From assembly GCF_000196655.1 (NCBI RefSeq), contig NC_014253.1, positions 434,001-498,000 of the forward strand: a stretch of 64,000 nucleotides of DNA, in the 5' to 3' direction. The notes under the pieces were generated by a model that saw only the letters and a list, made by a program, of their open reading frames with translations, was not told the origin of the DNA and did no database searches. Made by a program: the position numbers and the translations under genes. Positions 16,613-25,563 of this stretch are shown one piece after another (positions within the stretch are counted from its first letter, which is position 1; each line of letters starts with the position of its first letter). The DNA comes from Methanohalobium evestigatum Z-7303 (GTDB lineage: Archaea; Halobacteriota; Methanosarcinia; Methanosarcinales; Methanosarcinaceae).

Positions 16613-17050
16613 TTGACGGTTGTGGTTATTTTGAATGATGGTTGGGTGTCAAGTAATACACTTGGTAAAGGAAAACCATTCTATTGGAAATTGGATGACG
16701 ACTGTAACATTCATATTAAAAGAGAAATTAAAAATTGGAAAATTGAAACAGTTAGTTATGACCATCTGAATAAACTAAATAATTATATGGGTAGTGGAGA
16801 TTGGGTCGGATTAAAAAACAACGTAAAGAAATTATCCAATGGTACTGAAGATGATGGTATTGGCACCTTCCTTTACAACCTGCATGAAGACACTTCCTAT
16901 GCCCAATTATCAAGTCATTTGAGTGCTCTCTTTAACTATGCAGGTATCTGGGAACACAATGGTTATAGTAGAAATATGGAATTTAAATTAAAATCTGATA
17001 ACTGGTGTAGAGATATTAAGAAATACTATCAACAAAAATCGAGAGAATAA
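16613..17050 (+). CDS. Hypothetical protein in defence-like cluster
   Basis: A 145-residue protein of unknown family, starting at TTG 16613 with GGAGAAT 7-9 bases upstream. It has many Trp and Gly residues (ILNDGWVSSNTLGKGKPFYW near the start), no membrane segment and no recognised catalytic motif. It lies 19 bp after the HhH gene and 38 bp before the PD-(D/E)XK gene, so the three are probably co-transcribed. Confidence 0.6.
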   Translation: MTVVVILNDGWVSSNTLGKGKPFYWKLDDDCNIHIKREIKNWKIETVSYDHLNKLNNYMGSGDWVGLKNNVKKLSNGTEDDGIGTFLYNLHEDTSYAQLSSHLSALFNYAGIWEHNGYSRNMEFKLKSDNWCRDIKKYYQQKSRE

Positions 17051-17088
17051 AATTCGGCTTTTTGAGATAAATCCATTAGGTGTCTTAG

Positions 17089-18072
17089 ATGAACATTTTC
17101 ACTGCACTGAGTCAAGGTAGAGGAAGTTTAAATGAAGAAAACATGAGTGCAATGTTGGGTTATTTGCTCTCGCCTGAACAATCACATGGACTAAACGATG
17201 TATTTCTTAAAAAATTCCTAAGTTCTGTCGCTGAAATAAAAGATGGTCAATTACATGATTTGGATAACTTACTATTATCAAAAGATGAGATAAAAGTTGA
17301 AGTTAACTTTGAACAGCCATATAGTTATCATGGTTACAGTAGATATGTTGACATTGACATCAGAATTTTTGACAATCATTATAATGAACTCTATAGGCTC
17401 ATAATAGAAAATAAGATAAAGCCGGCATCATCTTCCAGCAATCAATTCAAAGAGGAATATGAAGCTGTGATTTCTGATATAGAAGAGAATAGTGAGAATT
17501 CGCATCCAAAAGTAATAATGATTTTTCTTACACCCACAGGAAGACATAGCCAATTATTAAATGAATATGAAAATCTAAGTCAAGACATGTTGGGTAAAAA
17601 TGAGAAGGTTTGGGTGTATTGGGCAGATGATGAGAACACTATAACTGATTTGCTCAGACAAATTTTAAAAGATGAATCTGAAGTAAAAATTGATCCTATA
17701 ACAGATTATACAAAACATACTTTAAAGGCTTTTATTAGACACATACAGGAAACCAATATAAAATATACATCTCCTGGTAAAGTTGACCATAAACCGGGTG
17801 GGATAGTGGATTTTGCATATGCAAAGATATCGGATGGTTATTACAAAATAGAAAAATATGAAAGTACCACTATAAAGGTGTTCAATTTAGATTTACAGAG
17901 ATATGAAGTAGCAAAACCAATACTCAGAAAAGTGAATGATGAAAAGAATTTAGGAGTTAATCTTTATCTTTCTACAAATAATGAGAGAAACACTAGAAGT
18001 TTAGGAAATATGGTTATAAAAAAGTTAAAGCAACAAAATAAGGATGATAAACCATCAAATGATGATTTGTAA
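17089..18072 (+). CDS. PD-(D/E)XK nuclease-family protein
   Basis: A 327-residue protein. The N-terminal SLNEENMSAMLGYLLSP and HGLNDVFLKKFL match PD-(D/E)XK nuclease-family proteins that are common in archaeal and bacterial defence islands. The catalytic core is YVDIDIRIFD (Asp) followed by YRLIIENKIKP (Glu-x-Lys), then a Gln-rich helix and a strand VIMIFLTPTG. It probably cuts nucleic acid. ATG 17089 follows AGGTGT. Its partners are the HhH and hypothetical genes just upstream. Confidence 0.75.
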   Translation: MNIFTALSQGRGSLNEENMSAMLGYLLSPEQSHGLNDVFLKKFLSSVAEIKDGQLHDLDNLLLSKDEIKVEVNFEQPYSYHGYSRYVDIDIRIFDNHYNELYRLIIENKIKPASSSSNQFKEEYEAVISDIEENSENSHPKVIMIFLTPTGRHSQLLNEYENLSQDMLGKNEKVWVYWADDENTITDLLRQILKDESEVKIDPITDYTKHTLKAFIRHIQETNIKYTSPGKVDHKPGGIVDFAYAKISDGYYKIEKYESTTIKVFNLDLQRYEVAKPILRKVNDEKNLGVNLYLSTNNERNTRSLGNMVIKKLKQQNKDDKPSNDDL

Positions 18073-18183
18073 ATTAAGTATAATAGGTGTGTAAATCACT
18101 TATAATGTAAAAAAATCCTTTATTGCTAAAGGAGACTTGAATTGATAAAAATCTTTATTTAATAAATTTGCAACTTTCATAAT

Positions 18184-18573
18184 ATGAGTAGTTTTGAAAC
18201 TGGTGCATGGTTACCATCAGCCATAATGCAAACTGTTGGTGCTTTATATGGAGTGTTCATTGCGATTATTATTTTAACAGTTCAACGCATGGGTGCTAAA
18301 AGCAGTAGCAGTAACCAAAAGGATTGGAATACAGATATTAATAAATTTAAAGAAAAAATATTACCTAATTTTAAAGTTATTGTAATTGTAATTGGAATAA
18401 CCGAAATATCAAACGGTTTAATTCTTGGATATGGCATAAACCATAAGTTACCAAATTGGGCATTATCACTTTCCTATATTACATATGTTATAAGTACATT
18501 AGCTATTCTACTGTTTTCTTATTGGTTAGCAAAACACGCATTTGATGATTTTAGACAATTCCAAAATCGATAA
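18184..18573 (+). CDS. Small membrane protein
   Basis: A 129-residue protein with three hydrophobic segments (about residues 13-38, 58-80 and 90-115). The first includes VGALYGVFIAIIILTVQR. No family is recognised. It follows the nuclease gene by 111 bp and may belong to the same functional group as a membrane effector, but it has its own leader. No clear ribosome binding site precedes the ATG, so leaderless translation is possible. Confidence 0.5.
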   Translation: MSSFETGAWLPSAIMQTVGALYGVFIAIIILTVQRMGAKSSSSNQKDWNTDINKFKEKILPNFKVIVIVIGITEISNGLILGYGINHKLPNWALSLSYITYVISTLAILLFSYWLAKHAFDDFRQFQNR

Positions 18574-18944
18574 CTATAGAAAACAAACTTGAAATTCATA
18601 AGACAGGTATATCCAAATTTCAATCTCCCAGGGGTTTTTGTTTAACAACCGAATATGTATAGATATACTAAATCTAATACAGGATTTAATATCTACTCAT
18701 ATTAATATCTGTCAAATTTTCCTGTAAAAATCTAAAAAAAGTTCCCATGAGCATGAGAAAAATAGTATATACTTAGTCCTTGTAAAATATTACTAGTTTT
18801 AATTCAAAGTTTGCAGATGAAATAGTGTATATATGTGACTTCATATGGAACTGATGAACTAATATCGGCTGATGTAATGATATCTTTGTAAATCTCAATA
18901 ATGAGCAGATTATACGTGAGTATATTTAATTATCCTATATAACA

Positions 18945-19035
18945 GCCTAGGTAGACTATATTATAAACAACATCCTAGATTTTAGGGGATAGGCAAAAGA
19001 TGGCTACGAATTACTCTGAGACCCTCTAACACCCT
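18945..19035 (+). ncRNA. Conserved non-coding element, diverged copy 3
   Basis: Shares GCCTAGGT and then a gapped match (AAGATGGCTACGAATTACTC, a GAGACCCTC word) with copies 1 and 2. The 17 bases upstream are identical to those before copy 2. The closing hairpin of the other copies is not found, so this copy may be truncated. Confidence 0.4.
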
Positions 19036-19162
19036 TCATTCAGTGGAATATTATTAGTTTTAATCACTCTAATGGTGTTCAATGGAGCATACCTAATCTT
19101 TTATTTCATCCTCTAAAGAGAGACGATTTGATAGTCTGGACCAAAACTTTTATATTAATATA

Positions 19163-19186
19163 TATGTATACATGTATACATGTATA
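19163..19186. promoter_or_regulatory. TATACATG tandem palindrome
   Basis: Alternating TATGTATACATGTATACATGTATA is a set of overlapping palindromes 50 bp upstream of the gene starting at 19237. It may be an operator or simply a TATA-rich promoter. Confidence 0.35.
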
Positions 19187-19236
19187 AACATATAGAAATA
19201 TATGATTATAATATCTCTAATTAATGGAATTAAACT

Positions 19237-19830
19237 ATGAACCATAAAATCGAATTAAACAAGGATAATATAATATTTTACAAGAAAGACAGAGGTATTG
19301 ACGGTCAAGAAATAGAATCAAAACAAAACATTAGTTATGATGTTTTTGAAAAAATGGATTGGCGTATTAATGTTAAAGATATAGTGCCGAACATTTCATC
19401 CAGTGGTGATATTCAGAAAATAACATTGCATATCTCTGATTATGAAACATTTGAAAAAGAAAGTAAAAATAGAGAAAAAATAGAACAAAAACAACAGGAT
19501 ATTGAAAAATCTGTAATTATCAATAGAGATACAATATCTTGGAATAAATATAATCAAATATTGATAAATACTGCAGAATGGCTTTACAAAAAAGGATATT
19601 TGTATGAATCAAAATTGCCAATATATGTGTCGAAAGGAAAACGATATCTATTAAATAGTGTTCCAAAGCATGATTATGGCAAAGATTTTCAGGCAAAACA
19701 TAAGATATCAGACAATATTTGGCTTAACATTCATTTTTCAGCAAGGGATTGCAAAAGGCATGCTGAAACTTTAATGAATAAATTAGCTCCTTCTATTGAT
19801 TATGAAATACGAGGTTTTGATTTAAATTGA
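19237..19830 (+). CDS. Hypothetical protein upstream of radical SAM gene
   Basis: A 197-residue charged soluble protein with a central glutamine/lysine-rich helix (KNREKIEQKQQDIEKSV) and a C-terminal NIHFSARDCKRHAETLM segment. No family recognised. It lies 145 bp before a radical SAM gene on the same strand and could be its partner, which is inference. ATG 19237 is the only good start. Confidence 0.55.
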   Translation: MNHKIELNKDNIIFYKKDRGIDGQEIESKQNISYDVFEKMDWRINVKDIVPNISSSGDIQKITLHISDYETFEKESKNREKIEQKQQDIEKSVIINRDTISWNKYNQILINTAEWLYKKGYLYESKLPIYVSKGKRYLLNSVPKHDYGKDFQAKHKISDNIWLNIHFSARDCKRHAETLMNKLAPSIDYEIRGFDLN

Positions 19831-19975
19831 AAATTCTTAATGTTTTCATTGGTAATGCAACAACCATCAATAAATTTATGCAATTAACCTAACGAAAGAA
19901 ACAAACTAAAGAGACTTAAATAAAAGTTATAAATTTTAAAATATTAAAAGAATAAAAAATCTGTAGGGGATTAAA

Positions 19976-21073
19976 TTGGAAACTGAACTAAATTTTGCAA
20001 TCCAGAGAAACAGTAATAGTAGTCTAGAACCATGGGAAATAAACAACGAGGGACAACATGGTGCTCTTGTTTTAAGATATAGAGATTGTAACCTAAGCTG
20101 TTATTTATGTTATTTTCAACCTTATGCTTATTTGAACAGGACAACCTCAAGAAGACCTGTAACAAGTAGTTTGGAGACCTGCGTAAATCAGTTAAATAAC
20201 CTAGATAGAAGTATAGGATGGGTACGAATTCAAGGTGGTGAACCTCTTTTAAACGATAGTAGGTCAAAATCTACGTCCATTCTTGCAGGTGAAGTGCTTA
20301 ATCATATAGTATCCAATAACCTGAGCTCTTATGAAAATCCAAGAATAATAATCCAAACAAATGGAATCTGGTTGGGTAATGCATCAGTTGATAAAATTGA
20401 TGAGTTTGTACAGAAAATAGTTGAATACCTCGAAAATGTAGGTTACGGAAAAATAGTATTAGAAATATCTTTTAAAGGATCAAATAGAGAAATGGCTAAT
20501 TCATATGCGAAATCTATAAACACAACGAATGTTGATGATGTTTTAGCTACACAAATAAGTGGATATAATAAATTACATGAATCTATTAAAAATAATGCAT
20601 GGGATAATGACATAAACAGATTAGCTATTTATCCTATAGCTGGATTTGGTCCTGAAATTAATAATCCAGGAATTATTCCTATACAGAAGATTGAAAATAG
20701 TGAGTATCCAATATTCCATCCAGATACATGGGATGAGAATTTCAGCAGAGTTATAGATGATTTCCGAAATACACTATCAACAAATGAAAGTGTTTACCAA
20801 GATTATCTAAATTCACATGGAAACAAAATACCTATGGAATCCATGGAGCCTAGAAGATTTCAAAGCGGATGGATAGCTAGAATCAATGATAGGCCTCAAC
20901 TCAGAGCTTTTGCTGAAAATAATCTGCGGATAATAAGAGCTCCAAGGTTGAATATATTCATGAATAATATAGGGTTTGTTCCAGAAGCTGATGAAAATTT
21001 AATACAAAAAGTTGGCGAACTAAGAGAAGTATTTTATGAAGCAGATCCAAAAAGCCATTATCCATATCTTTGA
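19976..21073 (+). CDS. Radical SAM enzyme of unknown type
   Basis: A 365-residue radical S-adenosylmethionine enzyme. The iron-sulfur motif CNLSCYLC (CxxxCxxC) lies near residue 38, followed by the SAM-binding stretch WVRIQGGEPLL near residue 83 and IIIQTNGIWL near residue 125. The C-terminal half, with an unusual PRRFQSGWIARIND segment, matches nothing I know. It has no SPASM cysteines. Translation starts at TTG 19976 after AGGGGAT. The substrate is unknown; its place between candidate defence genes and a restriction system suggests a role in defence or nucleotide chemistry, which is inference. Confidence 0.8.
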   Translation: METELNFAIQRNSNSSLEPWEINNEGQHGALVLRYRDCNLSCYLCYFQPYAYLNRTTSRRPVTSSLETCVNQLNNLDRSIGWVRIQGGEPLLNDSRSKSTSILAGEVLNHIVSNNLSSYENPRIIIQTNGIWLGNASVDKIDEFVQKIVEYLENVGYGKIVLEISFKGSNREMANSYAKSINTTNVDDVLATQISGYNKLHESIKNNAWDNDINRLAIYPIAGFGPEINNPGIIPIQKIENSEYPIFHPDTWDENFSRVIDDFRNTLSTNESVYQDYLNSHGNKIPMESMEPRRFQSGWIARINDRPQLRAFAENNLRIIRAPRLNIFMNNIGFVPEADENLIQKVGELREVFYEADPKSHYPYL

Positions 21074-21235
21074 CTGATTTTTAATCAATAAAAATCTAAC
21101 ATAGGAAAATTGTATGCATGAGGATTAATAACCATTTTTATTCAATTCTCTTCTTATACTTAATATAGCTCATAACTTAATATTTATTAATTATATTTTT
21201 GATGAAAAATAATGTGATTAACTACAGTTGAAAAA

Positions 21236-21907
21236 TTATTTTTTATCAATCAGTTTGTTAAGTTCTGCTTCAATTTCATTTATATCGCTATCTATTAGCT
21301 GTTGAAAATTAACCAAAAAATTATCCATTTCAGCTTTATCCATATTTTTTTTGTTATAAATTATATCTAATAAATAATTTAATTGCTCACGTAATTTTTT
21401 TTCTGCAAGATATCTATGACTTATTACATGTTCTAATTTCTGAGGAACATTCATATAATTTAAATAATCATGTTGTGATGCGTATCTATTTAAAGGTGTT
21501 AACGATAAATAAGAATCATCTTTAAACACTTCTATAGATTCTTCTATACCTAAAGCTGCTTTTACTTTGATTGTTTTCAAATCAAAGTTTTCTTCTGGAT
21601 TCGGAAATATTCTATCCGTATTTATTTCTACAAGATTTAAATCATTTGTAAAATAATCATATAAGGGGTAATAAAAATTCTTTAATTTTTTCTCATTAAA
21701 TGCAACTTTTCTATCTATATACGATTGTTCTATAAGTTCATCAGTTTTTTCAACATTAATCTTAGTATGTTCAACCATTTCTGATGTCTTCTTTGCATAA
21801 TATCCAGTAAAGGCAACAAGGATAGCAGTAACAAAAGCTAATAAAACTGTTGCAATAGCTGTTATTAAAGATGGATTTGCTATTAAATAATCTACAACAT
21901 TTATCAT
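21236..21907 (-). CDS. Membrane-anchored coiled-coil protein
   Basis: A 223-residue protein with one strong N-terminal membrane segment (ATVLLAFVTAILVAFTGYYA), then a helical region with heptad-like pattern (SEMVEHTKINVEKTDELIEQ) and a cytoplasmic domain of unknown type. The layout resembles small membrane proteins found near restriction and abortive-infection genes. ATG 21907 is chosen because TGGTG lies 6-7 bases upstream. It is opposite in direction to the restriction operon. Confidence 0.55.
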   Translation of the reverse strand: MINVVDYLIANPSLITAIATVLLAFVTAILVAFTGYYAKKTSEMVEHTKINVEKTDELIEQSYIDRKVAFNEKKLKNFYYPLYDYFTNDLNLVEINTDRIFPNPEENFDLKTIKVKAALGIEESIEVFKDDSYLSLTPLNRYASQHDYLNYMNVPQKLEHVISHRYLAEKKLREQLNYLLDIIYNKKNMDKAEMDNFLVNFQQLIDSDINEIEAELNKLIDKK

Positions 21908-22141
21908 AAATGACACCAAAAACTCTGTAATTAAAAATTTTACTATGATTTACTAATTTAGGACGATATGAACACATATTGTTCAGTGAAACTCAAAATA
22001 ATTCCACATAGATTGCTATAGCCTTAAATCGCTTATTTTATAACTCCAAACAAAAATAAATATAATCCATGTCGTAATTTTACAACATGGTGATAATTCA
22101 GATTATATTTTTAAATTTATAATGAATGGCAGGGTATAACA

Positions 22142-24181
22142 ATGAGTAATTTTCAGGAAAAAGCTAATTTTATTTGGAGCGTGGCTGACGAGGTACTAAG
22201 AGACGACTTTAAACGTGGGAAATACCGGGATGTAATTCTTCCATTTACTGTTTTAAGACGTGTGGAATGTGTACTGGAACCTACCAAGGATAATGTAATA
22301 CAAACTTACGAAAATGTCAAGGACAAAGTCAAAGACCCGCACAATGCACTTTGCCATGCTGCAGGTCATAGTTTTTACAACACATCACCGTATGACCTCA
22401 AGAAACTGCTGGATGACCCGAGCAACATAGGTCAGAACTTCAAGTCGTACATAAACAGTTTCTCCGAGAATATGCGAGATATCTTCGACAAGTTCTATCT
22501 CTGGAACTACATCGACCAGTTGATTGAAGATAACCTGCTGTACATGTTGCTTGAGAAGTTCTCAAACGTGGATTTACACCCTGATTCTGTAAGCAACCAT
22601 GAGATGGGGTATATCTTCGAGGAATTGATAAGACGGTTCAATGAGGACGTCAATGAGAACCCTGGTGAGCACTTCACACCAAGAGAAGTTATCAGGCTCA
22701 TGGTCAATCTAATTTTTTATCAGGATGAAGCAAAGCTCGGACACAATACGCCCATCAGGACAATCTACGACCCTGCATGCGGTACTGGCGGAATGCTGAC
22801 TATCGCCAATGACCATATCCTCAAGGAAATCAATTCTAATGCTGATATCTGGCTGTTTGGACAGGAAGTAAATCCTGAAACATTTGCGATTGCAAAATCT
22901 GACATGATGCTTAAAGGAAACGACCGTGATGCTGAAAATATCAAAATGGGTTCTGTATTCTCAAATGACGGTCACCCAAACGAGACCTTTAATTATATGC
23001 TTTCAAATCCACCGTTTGGTAAGGACTGGAAAAAAGAACAGAACTTCATACTGGAGGAAGCCAAAAGTGCCAGTAGTAGATTTACTGCAGGACTACCAAG
23101 GAAAGATGATGGCCAGCTCCTGTTCCTGCAGCACATGATTTCAAAGATGAAGAGACCTGAAGATGGAGGAAGCAGGATTGCGGTTGTTACGAATGGTTCT
23201 CCACTATTTACGGGTGATGCTGGTTCAGGTGAAAGTGAAATCAGACGCTGGATAATCGAGAATGACTGGCTGGAAGCGATTGTTGCACTACCTGAGCAGT
23301 TGTTCTACAATACTGGCATCAATACCTATGTCTGGATAGTCACAAACCGCAAGGAAGATCACAGGAAAGGCAAGATACAGCTCGTTGATGCCAGAGAGTG
23401 CTATCAGAAGATGAGGAAGAGCCTCGGAGAAAAGAGACACGAGATTTCTTCTGAACAAATTGACACGATAACAAACCTGCATAACAATTTCAATGAAGGT
23501 CAGTATTCACAAATTTTTGACAACCACGAATTCGGATACAGGAAAATTACCATAGAACAACCACTCCGATTGAGCTTCCAGGTCACTCCTGAAAGGATAG
23601 AACAACTGAAGGAACAGAAAGCATTCAAGAACCTCGCTGTCAGCAAGAAGAGGAAGAATACAGAGGAGAAAGAAAAGGAAGAAGCTGAAGGTCAGAAACT
23701 GCAGGACTCCATAATCGAGATGCTATCCGAGATGGACAGCGAGAAGTTTTACAAGAACCGTGATGAATTCTGGAAGGTGCTCAATGATAATCTCAAGAAG
23801 CACGGTATAAACATAAATAATACTGTGGAAAAAGCTATTTTGGATTCGATGTCTGAGCGTGATGAAACAGCTGATATCTGTGTTGACAGCAAAAAACGGT
23901 GGGAACCTGACTCACAGCTCCGGGATTATGAGAACGTGCCGCTGGATGAGGATATCTATGATTACTTCGAACGTGAAGTGAAACCTCATGTGCCTGAAGC
24001 ATGGATTGATGAATCAAAGACCGACCAATACGATAACGATGTTGGAAAAGTCGGATACATAATCAATTTCAACCGCTATTTCTACGAGTACGAACCACCA
24101 AGACCTCTGGAAGAGATAGAATCAGACATCAACGACCTTGAGAATGAAATTCTTGAACTGCTTCAGGAGGTTTCGCATTGA
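22142..24181 (+). CDS. hsdM: Type I restriction-modification methyltransferase
   Basis: HsdM subunit, 679 residues, longer than the usual 500-550 because of a C-terminal extension. The N-terminal helical domain ends near residue 140. The N6-adenine methyltransferase core has PACGTGGML near residue 210 (SAM binding) and SNPPFG near residue 289 (catalytic NPPF). With HsdS it methylates adenine in a split recognition site. It overlaps hsdS by four bases. Its codon use and G+C content are clearly higher than in the neighbouring element genes, so this operon probably arrived separately. Confidence 0.95.
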   Translation: MSNFQEKANFIWSVADEVLRDDFKRGKYRDVILPFTVLRRVECVLEPTKDNVIQTYENVKDKVKDPHNALCHAAGHSFYNTSPYDLKKLLDDPSNIGQNFKSYINSFSENMRDIFDKFYLWNYIDQLIEDNLLYMLLEKFSNVDLHPDSVSNHEMGYIFEELIRRFNEDVNENPGEHFTPREVIRLMVNLIFYQDEAKLGHNTPIRTIYDPACGTGGMLTIANDHILKEINSNADIWLFGQEVNPETFAIAKSDMMLKGNDRDAENIKMGSVFSNDGHPNETFNYMLSNPPFGKDWKKEQNFILEEAKSASSRFTAGLPRKDDGQLLFLQHMISKMKRPEDGGSRIAVVTNGSPLFTGDAGSGESEIRRWIIENDWLEAIVALPEQLFYNTGINTYVWIVTNRKEDHRKGKIQLVDARECYQKMRKSLGEKRHEISSEQIDTITNLHNNFNEGQYSQIFDNHEFGYRKITIEQPLRLSFQVTPERIEQLKEQKAFKNLAVSKKRKNTEEKEKEEAEGQKLQDSIIEMLSEMDSEKFYKNRDEFWKVLNDNLKKHGININNTVEKAILDSMSERDETADICVDSKKRWEPDSQLRDYENVPLDEDIYDYFEREVKPHVPEAWIDESKTDQYDNDVGKVGYIINFNRYFYEYEPPRPLEEIESDINDLENEILELLQEVSH

Positions 24182-25563
24182 GCGGGGTTGTGCAGGAACA
24201 GAGACAGAAATTTTTCGATACTTCAGGATTCAAACCTTATCCTGAGTATAAAGATTCAGGTATTGAATGGTTGGGTGAAATTCCTGAGCATTGGGATGTA
24301 AAGCAATTACGAAGAGTTATAAAATCGTTAAAAAATGGAACAACAGCTCCTCAATTAGACAGTGGAACTACAAATTATCCAGTTACAAGGATAGAGACAA
24401 TATCAAACGGGTATATAAACTACAATAATGTAGGATATCTTAAAGAAAATGATGTAGATAAAAGATATATTCTAAATAAAGATGACATACTTATATCTCA
24501 TATAAATAGTTTAGAATATATTGGAAATTGTGCGATATACAAAGATAATGAAACACTTGTACATGGAATGAATCTTCTTAGATTAATTCCTGATGATAAT
24601 ATAATCCCTGACTTTCTTATTTATTATCTAAAAAGTAAAAACTTTAAATATTCGGCTAGGATACATGCTAAGCCAGCTATTAATCAAGCAAGTGTATCAT
24701 CAACTGTTTTAAAATCGTTGAAATTCTCTTACCCTAGTAATTTTAATGAGCAAAAATCCATAGCCAATTTCCTCGATAAAGAGACCCATAAAATCGATAA
24801 ACTGATAGAGAAAAAGCAGCGACTTGTTGAACTACTGGAAGAGAAACGCTCTGCTCTAATCAATCATACAGTGGCCAAAGGTCTTGACCCTGATGTTGAG
24901 ATGAAGGATTCAGGTATCGAATGGCTGGGTGAGATTCCTGAGCATTGGGATGTTGTTAAACTAAAATATTTACTTCGTTCTAAAGTAACTGATGGACCTC
25001 ATGAATCACCTGCATTCGTTGATAATGGAATTCCATTTTTATCAGCTGATTCTATTCAAAATGGTAAACTAAAATTTGAAAATTGTAGATATGTTCCATA
25101 TGAAGACCACATTAGATACATCAGAAAATGCAAACCAGAAAAATATGATTTATTACTAGGAAAAGCCGCATCTGTAGGAAAAGTTGCATTGGTTGATGTT
25201 GATTTTGAATTTAGTATTTGGTCACCATTAGCATTAATAAAACCTGACACACGAGAATTAAATTCGAAACTACTATACTACGTTTTAAGGAGTAGATACG
25301 TTCAAAAACAAATAGATATGTTAAACCATACAAACACTCAAGACAATTTAGGGATGAAAGAAATAGAAAACTTGAAAATAATTTTGCCCTCCGTATCAGA
25401 ACAAAAACAAATAGCAGATTATCTCGACCAAAGAACCTCAAAGATTGACGAACTAATAAATAAAATCAACCATCAGATAGAATACCTTAAAGAATACCGA
25501 ACAGCCCTCATTTCTGCAGCAGTCACTGGAAAGATCGATGTTAGAGGAGAGGAGCAAAAGTGA
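24178..25563 (+). CDS. hsdS: Type I restriction specificity subunit
   Basis: HsdS subunit, 461 residues. Two target-recognition domains each begin with the repeated WLGEIPEHWDV (near residues 30 and 247) and each is followed by a conserved spacer helix (KIDKLIEKKQRLVELLEEKR and the TSKIDELINKINHQIEYLKE copy). The domains are A+T-rich while the spacers match the G+C level of hsdM, the usual sign of domain exchange. TTG 24178 overlaps the hsdM stop. The recognition sequence cannot be read from the protein. Confidence 0.95.
   Translation: MSGVVQEQRQKFFDTSGFKPYPEYKDSGIEWLGEIPEHWDVKQLRRVIKSLKNGTTAPQLDSGTTNYPVTRIETISNGYINYNNVGYLKENDVDKRYILNKDDILISHINSLEYIGNCAIYKDNETLVHGMNLLRLIPDDNIIPDFLIYYLKSKNFKYSARIHAKPAINQASVSSTVLKSLKFSYPSNFNEQKSIANFLDKETHKIDKLIEKKQRLVELLEEKRSALINHTVAKGLDPDVEMKDSGIEWLGEIPEHWDVVKLKYLLRSKVTDGPHESPAFVDNGIPFLSADSIQNGKLKFENCRYVPYEDHIRYIRKCKPEKYDLLLGKAASVGKVALVDVDFEFSIWSPLALIKPDTRELNSKLLYYVLRSRYVQKQIDMLNHTNTQDNLGMKEIENLKIILPSVSEQKQIADYLDQRTSKIDELINKINHQIEYLKEYRTALISAAVTGKIDVRGEEQK

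Larger units (their letters stand above)
18574..19236. other. Intergenic region with partial RNA-like element
   Basis: No gene is seen. It contains copy 3 of the conserved non-coding element at 18945-19035 and, near the right end, a TATACATG tandem palindrome upstream of the next gene. Confidence 0.4.

Noticed and set aside
19976-21073. Radical SAM enzyme as prokaryotic viperin
   Set aside because: The iron-sulfur loop and the SAM-binding GGEP context do not match viperin motifs, and no kinase partner is present.
24178-25563. Frameshift or fusion in hsdS because of the duplicated WLGEIPEHWDV
   Set aside because: Two recognition domains with repeated borders are normal for full-length HsdS.
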